A DNA stretch of 64,000 nt from Symsagittifera roscoffensis (GCF_963678635.1 NC_087069.1:7948633-8012632), one strand, 5' to 3'. Counted from the stretch's first letter, positions 34,850 to 46,677 are shown. The notes: generated by a model from the sequence alone, not told the origin. Program-made: numbers and translations.

Positions 34850-35819
34850 GTTCCCGATAGTCAGGAGGATGACCTTGGGAATGAACAGTCCCTTGGTAGT
34901 TCCCTCCATAATGGCGAGGATGACGACGGAGGAAATGCAGAAGTATTTCACTGATGGCTAGGACCCCCTGTTCATCGGCTACACGGCGGCGGTCTACTTT
35001 CATACTAGCGAGGCGAAGATAAAATCGTGGACGACGCAAGCGAAAAAGATGAGAGGTTCGCAGCCCCCCGGATATGAGGTGCGGAATGTCTTGAGAGCTC
35101 CTGAGCAGGAGGGACTAGAGAACATGCTACCAATATGGGATGATGGCAGGATGATCATGATGGAGGGGCACGTCGCATTGGTGGTCGACATGAAATTTGC
35201 AACAAGAAAGTACAGGGCACCCTATGGCTTAAAACAGGTGGAAATGAGACAGGAGGGAAAAGAACTAGATGCAGCAGGCCAGCTGCACGTAGCCCTGACA
35301 GAATACAAAAAATTGGACCCTGCGACACCATCACCACTGTCAGTGGACACGCCTGGAGACAAGAGGAGTGGACCCGTGGAGGACCGGTTCAAAAGAATTC
35401 TCGAGAGAAGGAGAAATGAGTCAGAAGAAGAGAGTATGGATGAAACTCTCAGTGAAGCCGGTGAGGACATGGAAGTGGGGAATACGCCTGAACCAGGACC
35501 ATCAGGGGAGGAGCTCACCACTCAAGAGCTGTTGAAAGACTTGAGCGAGGAGAATTGGGCAGATACTGCCACTCCACCTCTGACCCCGTCCCCCCGGAAG
35601 AATCTGGAATTGCCATTGGCAAGTGAGACCTCCAATATGGGGATGATACTCTTGAGCTCGGAGGAAAGGGAAAAGAACACTTTCGAAGGGAACAGGGACA
35701 TGTTCCTGGGATCTTTGAAGGACGATGCTTGGCAGGAGTTCTTAAAAGAATTCAATCAAGAAGTGGGCAGCGAGACGACGCTGGACAAATTTAAGAGGAA
35801 CTATGGGACACAGTCGTAA
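34850..35819 (+). pseudogene. Accessory protein copy C, charged segment
   Basis: After the frame change near 34780, the homologous sequence (Met-Pro-Glu-Phe-Pro-x-(Val/Ile)-Arg-Arg-Met block) continues with a TAG at 34959-34961, and then an open frame at 35049-35819. It is acidic and rich in Ser/Pro/Glu, as expected for a disordered linker. It ends at TAA 35817 near the Asn-Tyr-Gly-Thr-Gln block shared with copy A at 2680, where the frame changes again. No domain is recognised. Confidence 0.5.
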
Positions 35820-35821
35820 GG

Positions 35822-36583
35822 TTTGGAGAACCGCTTCTGATAGGAACGGGCCTGGATAAGAAGGCGAGAAAAGAGCTGCTGAACAAGCTGGTAGAGCTGA
35901 GGATTTCACGATCGAAGGCTAGAGAAGAAAAATGTGAGGACAGCTCTACTCTGAAACAAAAAACTGTAGATAAAATAGTTGATGATATAAAAAGGGATAA
36001 GGTTGGGACTAGTAAAATGATTAAAAGTACTAATATCCTTAAGGCTCGAGCAGGGGGGAGGCAAGAGTTGGAAGGATTGGAGGTAGACAGAGAGGTCGAA
36101 TCAGTGATGATAGCCACAACACCCTCAAGCAGAGATGTGAAGACTCGCAAGAGGAAGAGAGAAGTGGAGGGATTGGGTAGTCCTTCAGTGGATGCTGTTT
36201 CGGAAGGAAACTTGAGAGAGACGGCGCCCATGGTTTTGGCTCGATGCAAGACGGCGGCATACAAGAGCAGCTCGGAGCTCAGAAGACCACTCGAGGTAGA
36301 GAGGAAAATAGAGGCTTCCACCAGTTCGACATCGGAGGAAGACTTCAAGCCTCAGAAGATAAACGTAAAGAGAGGTTCAACGAACGGACAGACATGGGAA
36401 GTGGATGTCGGCAAAGAATGGATCTGGAAGGCACACCAGACGTGGTGGGTGGCCCTCGAGACATTGAAAGAAATGGAGGACTGCTTGAAGAAGTTGGACA
36501 GTGGAGTAGCTCGCAAGCGACGCAATTGGGCCACCCAGCAAAAGGCCGAGGTTAACAAAATAGAAATGGCGAATCAGCTGTAG
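35822..36583 (+). pseudogene. Accessory protein copy C, basic segment
   Basis: The frame is open from 35822 (its first ATG is at 36017, but the homologous text begins earlier) to TAG 36581-36583. It is rich in Lys, Arg and Ser with a basic RKRKRE cluster near 36148, then a Trp-rich helix (IWKAHQTWWVALETL near 36420). The equivalent in copy A is 2700-3260, poorly conserved. A nuclear-localisation role for the basic cluster is inference. Confidence 0.5.
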
Positions 36584-37406
36584 AGGTCCTGGCAGAACTT
36601 GTTGAAGGATCATTATGAAGAGGCAATGAGGACACCCTCATCAGCACCGCCATTGATGGCGAATCCCTTCGTTAGAACTGCAGGACAATTAATGTTCACC
36701 TGGAGTCTGGTGGGAATAGAGTTGGAGACATTGACCTCGTATGACAGGCTGAAGTTGGGAAGCAAGAAGCTAGATGTGTATCAAGCACTGATGCAACACG
36801 TGGCCAGGGACAATTCAGGCTTGAGCCTGGCTAGGAGGAAGGATGCCACATGTTTCTTGAGATAGATAATGTCAATGATGTCTGATAGTACCATCTTGGC
36901 ATGCCACCAGAGAGCAAGCGGAGGTAAAACCATGGAAAAAAGAGTCTCAACGATCATCTTGAACGTGTATCAGAGTACAGGAATAGAAAAGGAAGATGGT
37001 TCCAGACTATCCCTAGAGAACCACAGAAAGCTAGACGAGGTACGGAGGTTTTATAATAAGAAGTTCGAAGAAGAGCATGATGTTCACCGTAATCTGGCCT
37101 CGTCAGAGCAGTACTCGAGACTCAGCGAGAAGGGGGAATACCAATAACCAATACGTGTCGGGAGTGATGGGAATAGCCTACATTCCCTTCTTAGACTCAG
37201 AAACTGGAGGCGCCCACAGAAACAATGAGGTAGCGGAGCTACTGAAGTTTTGGACAGAAAGAATAGTGGAAATAGACGCGGTGGAGAAAGAGGGGCCGAG
37301 CCTGGGCCTGATTCTTGAGAAAACACCTGATTCTTGGACAGAAAGAATTGTGGAAATAGACGCGGTGGAGAAAGAGGGGCCGAGCCTGGGCCTGATTCTT
37401 GAGTAA
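36584..37406 (+). pseudogene. Accessory protein copy C, helical segment with two stops and an 84-bp duplication
   Basis: It is homologous to copy A 3540-4260. Stops at 36581 (TAG) and 36863 (TAG) interrupt one frame to 37147. The frame then changes near 37130 and ends at 37406. An 84-bp in-frame tandem duplication (from 37251 and 37335) repeats the Trp-(Thr)-Glu-Arg-Ile-Val-Glu-Ile block through Leu-Ile-Leu-Glu. Copy A has this block once. The shared Tyr-Val-Ser-Gly-Val-Met-Gly-Ile-Ala-Tyr block (near 37155) ties the copies together. Confidence 0.55.
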
Positions 37407-37435
37407 GCATACCGCGCTCGAACAAGAGAGTTGAA

Positions 37436-38971
37436 GTGAACATGGGCGATGGAAATGGCTTGTTAATCACTAACTTGGGAGTGGTATGGAAGCTACTAAG
37501 ACCCTCCTGGTGTCCACATCCCCACGCGAGTCTGATCGAGGAAACCACCGAGCGAGTGAGGTTAGCACCAACGGAAGATGAAGATCTGGCAAAGTTGAGT
37601 GTGTTGCACAAGCTAATCTCACCTCAGATGCAGGAGTCAGGCGAAAAGACGAGCAAGCTCGGGTCAGCAAAGAAGATGGAGCCGGGTAGCTGTCTGGATT
37701 CGACGTGTGGGAACGGAGAGCACACCTGCGATGGACGGTCATGTGTCAGGATACTGTCCTTTCAAAAAGAAGACCTGGTCACTTGGTTTGAAGACATCAC
37801 GGAAAGGGAGAAAAGTGAAGTGCAGATAGTTGCGGAGTGTTACGCGAGAACTACGGTGAATATAGCGACAGCTCTCGGATTCTTCTCAAGAATGTGTAGT
37901 CTGCAGTTACTGGAGAGACTAGAGTCTGAACACCATTTAGTGACGGCGTTGAGCGTAGAATCTTGGCCTGGGGTGTTGCAGGTGACTCAAAAACACATCC
38001 GGAGCTGGAAGGTTGGTCTCGAGGCGGAAATGGGGTTTCCCATGAGCGAAGCTTATGGCCTGCCATTGAACGCAAAGTCCCTGATAGGGTCAATGATGGC
38101 CAACTTGTGCGGAAGCCACTACCCACTGCACATGGCGATGGTGGAAGCATCCAGCCAGAGAGTACTGGTGGACAAGGCCTTCTCAGTGCCCAAGTGCGTG
38201 AGGTTGGCTCGGATATCGCATCACTCGCACAAGTTGTTGAGGAAAATCAGAGGGACAGTACCGAAAGAGTTGAGAGATGACTTGAGTGAAATCTGGGGAG
38301 AAGAACTTTTGAAGTTGGAGAGTGAAAACACAAGCGATCACGAGAGACAAAACGTGATTGGGAAACCTGTGGGAGGTGCTCCAAACATGGAAGAAAACGA
38401 CACGATGCATGAGAAATTGGTAGAGCTTGAGCCTCTCTTGGAAGCCTCGGGGGAGCGTAACCTCAGGAGCATTGAGATCACCCATGGAGAATGCCCATGC
38501 CACTGTTTGGCAAAAACGGTGTGGTATCCAGATCACAAGAACCTTTGCCTAGTGTGGGATATGGAAGAAATTCGGTCGATCGGACTACCGGATCACCGGC
38601 AGAAGGTGACACTCTTAGTAGTGAGTACGATGCTGGCTCTGAGATGGATAGAAGAGAATATAACGAAGTATCGGGGAGCAACGACGCCAACGGCTGAGTC
38701 AATACATGCGATAGACTACAGCAGGAGACTCGAGTTGTTTGAGACTGCGTGCAAAGTATTCGCTATACCAACGGATATGGAGCCGCTTGAGGTACTTTCC
38801 ATGGTTTCGAGCGACACTGACGTCTTGGTTGTACATGACAACGAAAGATCACATGAGAAAGCATCAAAAGGAGTATCGACAGTTCCAGGACGAGATCGGG
38901 CCGGAAGCTTTCAAGAGACCCCTGTTAACCCATTGAAATGCGATCACGACAGGATGGAAGAGAGTGGGTAA
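37436..38971 (+). pseudogene. Accessory protein copy C, Cys/His-cluster region
   Basis: This is the longest intact piece of the unknown part (511 codons). In order it has a Leu-Arg-Pro-Ser-Trp-Cys-Pro block (37495), the Cys/His cluster near 37690-37745 (Cys...Cys-x4-His-x-Cys-x4-Cys as in copy A), an Ala-Leu-Gly-Phe-Phe-Ser block (37870), and SVPKCVRLA near 38180. Further on are the PCHCLAK block near 38495 and Gly-Leu-Pro-Asp near 38580. Near 38770 the homologous text moves to the frame used at 38739-39266, so the last 60 codons of this open frame are out of register. No known family is recognised. Confidence 0.65.
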
Positions 38972-39266
38972 AATGTCTAGAGACAACAACAAAGCGAGGG
39001 AATCAATACTAGAGGAAGACTTGGCGAAGAACGTGAGCCTGAGCCTGCACAACTCATTTTGTTTGAACCGGGAATCTAGAGTGAAGGCACTACCCAACCA
39101 GGCAAAGAGGTTGCAGGAGCAAAGAGAAAGGATGCGATCCTATGAACAGCTGAAGGCTTGGGAGGAGATCGTGATTAGCTCCGATGATGAAGAAGAACTG
39201 TTGAGACAGTTTGCCGTATCTAGTACTTCGGGGTGCGGCCCCTCCAAGGCGAAGAGTGCGAGATGA
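38739..39266 (+). pseudogene. Accessory protein copy C, C-terminus
   Basis: This frame carries the PWFRA and Trp-Leu block (near 38800) shared with copies A and B, then a TGA at 38934-38936 where copy A has CGC, so CGA to TGA is the simplest change. It continues to the Leu-His-Asn-Ser-Phe-Cys block near 39045, an acidic tail with Ser-Ser-Asp-Asp-Glu-Glu near 39180, and the natural end at TGA 39264-39266. It defines the C-terminus together with 7655 and 15358. Confidence 0.6.
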
Positions 39267-39692
39267 GTGGATGGTTCGAATCGATCTTGAGTCTTGAGAG
39301 GGAAGGGGGGCTTGAGTGTGGATCCGGGTGAAACTTGGGTTCACAAAAAAGAAATTTTAACGAATCAAATATTGTTATTAATATACTATATTTACTATAT
39401 AAATCAAAATGCTGCATGACAATTTCCTGATTGAATGGGACAAAAGAAATTTTAATTGATTGGCTTAAAAAGCGAGAATTCAAGGGTGCAGGTGTGTGCA
39501 GATTTTGATTGCTGTTTAGCGATAGTGTGAAAATTTTACATGGCCGTGAATTTTGGGTTGTAGATAAGCTTAAGTCTGCTGCAAACTTCTGTAAATGACC
39601 ACTGGCACTGTACCTTGAGCAACACTCGGTTTTCTGGGACTCACTGGCAGACGACAGCACTCGATGAGTACATCGATCTCGAGTCCGGGGAG
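39267..39692 (+). other. Unique AT-rich spacer after copy C
   Basis: No gene is seen. The start repeats the cttgag phrase found upstream of copy C. The right edge at 39692/39693 is sharp: unrelated sequence gives way abruptly to a block matching 10053 onward. Confidence 0.4.
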
Positions 39693-40588
39693 TAAGTGCC
39701 AGTCGGTCATATTTGGAAGTTTGACCTTGAGAGAAGCAAAAAACACTTAATTTTGGAGTGAAATTTAATTTTTCAAAATTTCGAATGGAGCCTGTCATGC
39801 ACGATTTTCTCGCGATAACTGAAAGTCAGAAAAGAGAAGTCAGACAATCGCGGGAAAGTTGCAAGATAAATCAGTAGGAAATTGCTATTCGCAATTTCCG
39901 AGACAATAATAATCTAGAGTAGAGCTGTCCTATTTGAAATAGAAGACAGAGTGTTCCTGAGAACTGGACAATTATCCAACTGGTCAACTATTCGAACTGG
40001 ACCAGAGTGAACCTTCAGTGGAAAGGTGGACAGCTTGAGTGTCCCAATGGTCCACATAAAACTGCATTCTAGAGTACAAACTTATTCTTGTTGTTGAAAC
40101 TGGCAAACATTAAACTCATTTAGTTACACTATTTAATTCTTGAATTGCTTACCGTCTTAATTACTCCCAATTCTTGAGCGTGCTACAATGTGAGTACCAA
40201 TTTAAATTTCTAGAGTGTGTTTTATAATTGTTATGTTGAGGTAAGGCGAGTTTTAGGTTGATCCATCTGAAATGGATCAAAGTTCCACTGTCTAATAAAA
40301 AGTAACTTAACGGATTGTTCCGACCCGGTTTTTAACGGCGTTCATGTATTTTGGGTATCTAGAGCCCTAAGTATGGGGACCTTATTATTTCTAGAGTGGG
40401 GGGATATTTTGGTAGTAGCCTTTAAGAGGTAACGGGTCGTAGTCTCATGTCACAAGCGAACCGAATTGGCTCCGACTGATTTGAGGTGGAAAAACATAAG
40501 AGATAGTGTCCCTGACTCTTGAGCCAATGGTTATAGGGCCTATTTTTCTTAAGCCTCATGTGTGACTGCAGTAGACGAATGTTACATA
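39693..40588 (+). repeat. Transplanted 0.9-kb block of the A/B 3' non-coding region
   Basis: It matches 10053-10947 and 17755-18655 with few substitutions and short indels (for example a 15-bp loss near 39846 and agtaactt with one more A near 40302). It includes the hairpin at 40258-40280. Both edges are sharp. It lies downstream of copy C and could be what remains of that element's own 3' region. Confidence 0.85.
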
Positions 40589-41480
40589 AATTATGATTAT
40601 TTTTTGAAAATCTGAAATTCCCAACCCTGTATTTGGGTACTGTCAGAGTACTATCAGGGATTGCGAATCTTGCCTCCAAATATAACTGCTCAAATCCTTG
40701 TAGTTTTCGAGATTTGATGTTTTTTGTGATTTTTTCAAAAAAAATTTAGAAAACTTATATCAATTTTTTTCCCGCAAAATCTGAAATTCTCAGCCCTGTA
40801 GTTTGGTCCTGTCAGAGTACTGTCAAAGATTGCGATTTTTGCCTCCAAGTATGACTGCTCATTCTTTGTAGTTTTTGAGATGTGACGTTTTTTTTTTGAT
40901 TTTTTCAAAATTTTCAAAGTTTAAATTAATTATTTTTCTAAATTTGAAATTCCCAACGCTATAGTTCGGTGCTGTCAGGGTACTCTAAAGAGTTGCAAAT
41001 CTTGCCACATGCGACTGCTAAACGCGACTGCTCAAATTCTTTTAGTTTCCGAGGTGTGACGTTTTTTGATTTTGTCAAATTTTCTCAAAGAACTTGTCTA
41101 CAAAGAAATTCAAAAAAATTTGAAACTACCAACTCGAAGATACAACCTTATTGTCCTGGCGTCTGAAATCTTGCCTCTTAATATGAATGCTCAAATCCTT
41201 TTAGTTTCCGAGAAAATACTTTTTTTAAATTCCTAACCCTATAGTAGGGTGCTCTCAGGGACTCTCAGTCGTTGCAAATCTGGCCTCCAAATTTCTGCAG
41301 AGGCCCATTAAATTTTCGAAATGACGCTTTTAAAATGAGAATTAAAAAAATTAAAAAAATTTAAAAGTTCGAAATTACCAGCCCTGTAATTGGGTGCAGT
41401 CAGAGTACACTAAAAGTTTGCAAATGTTGTTTCCAATATATGCGGTTTTTCATGAGTTGTCGAAAAATTTCGAAGCACCG
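40589..41480 (+). repeat. Degenerate AT-rich tandem repeats, units of roughly 110-170 bp
   Basis: A recurring pattern, aaattccca(a/g)ccctgta followed by ctgtcag(a/g)gtac, then gcgaatcttgcctccaa and ctcaaatcctt(g/t)tagttt(t/c)cgag, begins near 40613, 40785, 40948, 41116, 41230 and 41370. Units differ at many positions, so the array is old. No coding potential is seen. Confidence 0.75.
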
Positions 41481-41499
41481 GAGGTGCGTTAAACGCTAG

Positions 41500-44400
41500 T
41501 TTTATTTAATTCTAATTTTTTTTTGAAAAACTTGTCAATTTTTTTTGTGAGCATTCCTCCATAGACCTTGAATTGCACTCGGAAAAATCACGGCTTCGCC
41601 CTGATTCGAGCGGTCTTGTTTCAGATAGTTAGACAGTCAGCCAAAATCTCAATTTATGAATTACCTTTTTTTGTGAATGGAGCTACAAATTTAGCGCATT
41701 TTTTTATGCTCAAAAAACGAGTGCGCGGCATGCAACCCTACTTTTTCTGTACACTTTCAACACTAATACGTAATTTCAAAAATCTAAATCAAATCAGGTA
41801 CCTCATTAAAAGTGGTTATTTTATGCATCGTCAGGTCTTAGCTTTGCCCCGCCCTTGTTACAAAAGGATCTTATCTTATAATCCACTCCGGGTCCTAGAA
41901 ATAAACAAGACTGCTTGTTTATCAAGACAAAATCCTGAAGGTTCCTACTGTCCCTCAGTTCTTATTGAATAGTTTTTGGGTAAATACTTTTTTTAAAATA
42001 GATAAATTTGGGACATTATGAAATTGTGAAACTTTGAGTCGCACGTAATCAATACGACCAATTAGCTTGCATCAATTCAACTTGGATCGACTTGGAACGA
42101 TAAATCTTTGCGCGTTAATAAATCGCGTTAGGCTCTCAACATTATGAGTAAATTCTTCAAAGTGCGCATCATTTGGTCCAGAATTTAGCCAATTTGGCAA
42201 TTTCCAAACCTCCAGAACTATACTTGAAATATCTTTTCAAATTTGAACTCAGGCAGTATAGAAAATTGTTGCCGTAAACTATTATTTCGATCAGCCAAAA
42301 TTGACTGAATAAAAAACCACAACAAGCATAAATATTCTGTTTTCTTCGAAAGTTGGAAAATCAATCTTTTTTTGTTCTCTTTGAAAAAATTGTTGTTATT
42401 TTTGGTGAGCACTGCTCGATAGACCTTGAAATGCACTCGGAACATTCACGGCTTGGCCCTGAGGCCAGCCGTCTTGTTTGAGTTAATTAAATAGTCGGCT
42501 AAAAGCTCAATTCATGAATTACCGTGTTTTGGTGAAAGGACCTAAAATAAAGCGTTATTTTTCATGCTCATAGAACGAGTTTACAGCATGCAATTTTACT
42601 TCTTCTGTACAATTTTGACACTAGCATGTGATTTCGAAAACCTGAATCATATCAGGTATCTTCGTAGAAGTAGTGATATCCTGCATGATCAGGCCGTAGC
42701 TTTGCCCCGCCCTTGTTTGAAAAGGATTTTATCCTATATTCCAATCCGACCCCTAGAGATAAAAACGACTGCTCGTATACCAGGACAAAGCCCTGAATGT
42801 TCGAACTGTCCCTTAATCCATATCGATTAATTTGTGAGAAACAAAAATTTAAAATCTATAATTTTTCAATATCAAAGTGTGAATCTTTGATGTGTACGAA
42901 ATCAATAAGACCAACTAGCTAGCCTCAATTCAATTTGTAACGATTTCGTTGTGCAAAATAATTCTCTATGCATGAACTTTTCGCGTCAATCTCTCAACCT
43001 TACGAGAACAAATCTCCAAAGCGCGCTTAATTTTGTCCAAAATTTAGCCAATTTTGCAATTTTCAACACCCCAGAACATTTTAAAAATAAATGGAAGTGA
43101 AATATATATATTTTTAAATTTGAGCTCAGGAAGTCGATATCTCCAATGTGGTAAAAAAATTTTCACTTCGATCAGCGAAAACTGACTGCATAAGAAACCA
43201 TACCAAGCATAAATATTCTATTTTCTTCAAAAATTAAAACAATCAACCGCTTCGTTTCTTATATAATGTGGGGAGTATTATGAAATTTTTGTTTTATTTC
43301 AATTTTTTTTAAGGAAAACTTGTCAGTTTTTTTTTGGCGAGCACTTTTCCATAGACCTTGAGTCGCACTCGGAAAAATCACGGCTTCGCCTTGATACGAG
43401 CAGTCTTGTTTGAATTATTGAACAGTCAGCCAAAAGCTAAATTTATGAATTACTTTTTTTTGGTGAATGGAGCTACAAATTTAGCACTATTTTTCATGCT
43501 TAAAAAACGAGTGTGCGGCATGCAACCCTACTTTTCTGTACAATTTCGACACTAATATGTATTTTCAAAAATCTGAATCAAATCAGGTATCGCATACAAG
43601 TGGTTATTTCCTGAACCGTCAGGTCTTGGCTTTGCCCCGCCCTTGTTACAAAAGGATCTTATCTCATGTTCCACTCCCGGTCCTAAACATAAACAAGACT
43701 GCTCGTATATCAAGACAACTTCCCGAAGGTTCCTACTGTCCCTCATTTCATACTTAGTGAAAGGAAAAAAGTTTTGAAAAAAGTCTTAGCTTTGCCCCTC
43801 CCTTGATACAAAAAAAGGATTTTATCTGATATTCCACTCCGGCCCCTAGAGATAAAAACTTCTGTTCCTATATCAGGACACAGCCGTGAATGCTCCTACA
43901 GTCCCTTAGTTCAAATAGAATGGTTTTTGAGAAAACAAAACTTTTAAAACCTATGACTTTTAGACAAAATCAAAGTGTGATTGTTCAAGTCGTACGAAAT
44001 CATTATAAATTATAAAATATTTGGAAATAACAAAAAAATCTTTTAAATTTTGAACTCAAGAAGTCGAAATCGTCAATGCGGTATAAAAGATATATTGTCG
44101 AAAACTCTTCATTCAATCAGCGAAATACGACTGAGTAAAAAAAAAACAAAAAAAAGCATAAAAACTCCGTTTTCTTCGAATGTCGGAACAATCAATCTTT
44201 CTGTGTTTTATATGGTGTGTTGGATATTATAATTTTTTTAAAGATAACTGTTCCTGCTGTCCTTTAATCCATATCGATTAGGTTAGGGGTAATAAATTAA
44301 AGTCTATAATTTTTGACTATATCAAAGTGTGAAACTTTAAGTAGTACAAAATCAATACGACCAATTATCTGTTCTCAATTCAATTTGCAATGATTTCGTT

Positions 44401-44580
44401 GCACGATAAAAATTTTGCGTTAAGCTCTCAAAATTGTGAATGAAATCTTCAAAAACTGCTTAAGTTAATACAAAATTTAGCCAATTTGGCAATTTTCAAA
44501 CCTCCGACGTTTACTAAAACCAATTGGAGGTAAGATATCTTTTTAAATTTGAATCCAGGCAGTCGACATCGTTATTTAAC
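41500..44580 (+). repeat. Diverged 0.86-0.93-kb repeats related to the A/B 3' region
   Basis: Markers recur: atagaccttga at 41562, 42419 and 43352; tttgccccgcccttg at 41842, 42701 and 43631 (and cccctccc at 43791); and gtacgaaatcaatacgacc-like text near 42045, 42890 and 44345. The same second half is present once at 9391-9960 in copy A. About three and a half units are present, the last ones broken. A tatataatgtgg motif at 43260 is shared. These are probably decayed LTR-like or satellite units of the same element family. Confidence 0.75.
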
Positions 44581-45240
44581 ATTTAACATTTAATTCGAGT
44601 AGAGCTTTCTTCATAACGTTAGAAAATATCGAGTGTGGATACGTGAGTATTACTTCTGGAGCAAGGAGCACCTTAACAGGGACGGTCGACTAATCAAGCG
44701 ACCCAATCTTTCAGACCAATAAAACTACTTGCGCTAAAACATATCATTTCCGTAATCTTGTAAGGTTACCGTGGTTATTTTATTTGATTAATTCTAGAGC
44801 GGTTGTCAATATTATTGTATTGAATTTAGTTGCTAGACTGTGTTTCACAGAGTTATATCGAAGTAAGTCGAGTTTTAGGCTGATCCAGCAGAAATGGCTC
44901 AAAGGTCCTCTGTCCGATAAAAACTAATCAACTTTACTTGAGTTCCCAGCTCTAGTTTTCACGGCGTTAGGTAATTAGAGACCTAGCCATGGGAACGTGG
45001 TTATTTCTGGAATAGGGGATATTATAGTAGTCGCTTTTAAGTTAAAACACCTTCTCGATGTCCCATATTTTCAGCGAACCGAATTGGCTCCGACAGAATG
45101 AGGTACAAAAACACAAGAGGTAATGTCCCTGACCCTTACACCGAAGTTTATAGGGCCTATATCTCTTAACCTAATTTGTGATTTAGGCGGACGACTGTTA
45201 CAAGATTATATGACAAGCATATAGAAACGGAGCTGAAATG
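44581..45240 (+). repeat. Old copy of the hairpin-containing 3' block
   Basis: It is a strongly diverged version of 10380-10950: ggacggtcgac, gaagtaagtcgagttttaggctgatcc, tctgtccgataaaaact, gttttcacggcgtt and cgaaccgaattggctccgac all align with the younger block. It sits before old coding fragment D, so both may be remnants of one older insertion. Confidence 0.65.
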
Positions 45241-45458
45241 ATCCGTTGTCTTGCTCCGCTTATACTAGCTATTTTCAGAGGAAAATCGGAAAACCCGGGA
45301 CAATCTTGAAAAACTTAGAATCTCCCAAAATAATTGGATGTTTAATCTATGATACGTAAAAATTGAAGATAACCTAAATTTATTTGTAAACCAAATTGAT
45401 ACTCTCTAAATTGACACCAAAAAATTGACACCATTAGAAGAACAATTGCCTAGCTTCC

Positions 45459-46138
45459 AGCTGTGGGATGGAAGGACACGTGTGTGGGACTGGTCATTGC
45501 TTAAATACGCTGAATGAGCAACATCGACAATTAGCCGAATTAAGTGGAAGATTGAGTATATCGGGCAAAAGTGAGATGAATTAATTGCGAACTGCCTTGG
45601 AGTAACGGAAGTGAACCTTATTACCGCTTTGGGATTTTACAGCACGACCAGCTCGATTGAATCATTGGAACGCCTAGATCCTGCCCAGGTTTTTAATTTT
45701 AGCACTGGAGGGTTACAGAGGGAGCAGAAAATTGGAGGTTGGCAAAAGGCTCTGGAAATTGGGATGAATCTGAAAGATAGTAAGGCATATCATAAACTTG
45801 TTGGCTCGAAATATCTAGTGGGTTCAAGCTCTGCAGCATACTGTAAAAGTAAATATCCAACGCACATGATAGTCTTGGATGCGAGGATACATCAGGTGTT
45901 GGTTGATCATTTCTTATCGGTACCAAAATGCGTGAGATTGGCCACAATGTCGGAAAGGTCATATGAATTGTTAACGAAGATCATTCTAGCTGTCCCGAAA
46001 AGATCAGAAGGCGAGCTGCAAGACGTGGTGGGCGAAAACTTTATGAAGTTGAGTGAATTCGAGAAAAAGAAGGAGAGTGGAGCATTGCCGACTGAATTCC
46101 CCACCTTAGATGAGACGACGGAATGCACCAAGTCATGA
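45459..46138 (+). pseudogene. Old fragment D of the accessory protein
   Basis: The text starts in the Cys/His cluster (Cys-Gly-Met-Glu-Gly-His-Val-Cys-x4-Cys, 45461-45497). A TAA follows near 45584, then an open frame 45611-46138 aligns to 6265-6840 of copy A: ALGFYS, the Tyr-Leu-Val-Gly-Ser block, and SVPKCVRLA near 45920. It is only the 3' half of the unknown region, with no flanking gag or pol. Its divergence from A and C shows that the Cys cluster and SVPKCVRLA block are the most conserved parts of the family. Confidence 0.65.
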
Positions 46139-46140
46139 CA

Positions 46141-46677
46141 GGTGGAACCGTTGCAAGAAGCTTCAGGATACCGGACCTGGAGAAACAGGTCATTTTTATA
46201 CATATATATGCATTTTTCTAACGCTGGTATGGCCCTGTCCAGCTGGTGAACTTACCGTAACTAAACGGAAAGGCCTCTGTAATTTAATTTTTTTAATATA
46301 AATTTTCATAATATGTCATAGTTCTTGACAATTTACTGCAGATGATAAAACTGGCTTTTTTAGACTCGTAATGAAGTGTTAAAGTAAAACCCTAAGTGTG
46401 CGCCTACTTTTGTCCAGAAGTTTGAAAGTAAGATGCATAAAATCACAAGTTTATGTGTGCTGGACCAATGATTCTTCCTTAGTTGTTTTCTGATATTTTT
46501 TTCGGTCTGAAGTACGTTTTCAATTTCAGCATGAATTCCCGTCGGCCTTGTCCGACACCACTAAATTTGTTGTCTATTATTAGATGCACAAGTATAGCTT
46601 TGTTGCGGCCCTATTCAAATTTCACGGACCGTCGCATGACAGACGAGACTGGTCCTTTTTCATTTGTCGTTTGTTTC
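46141..46677 (+). other. Spacer before the HMMR-like gene
   Basis: AT-rich sequence with no gene recognised. It probably marks the passage from retroelement DNA to the host gene's upstream region. Confidence 0.4.
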
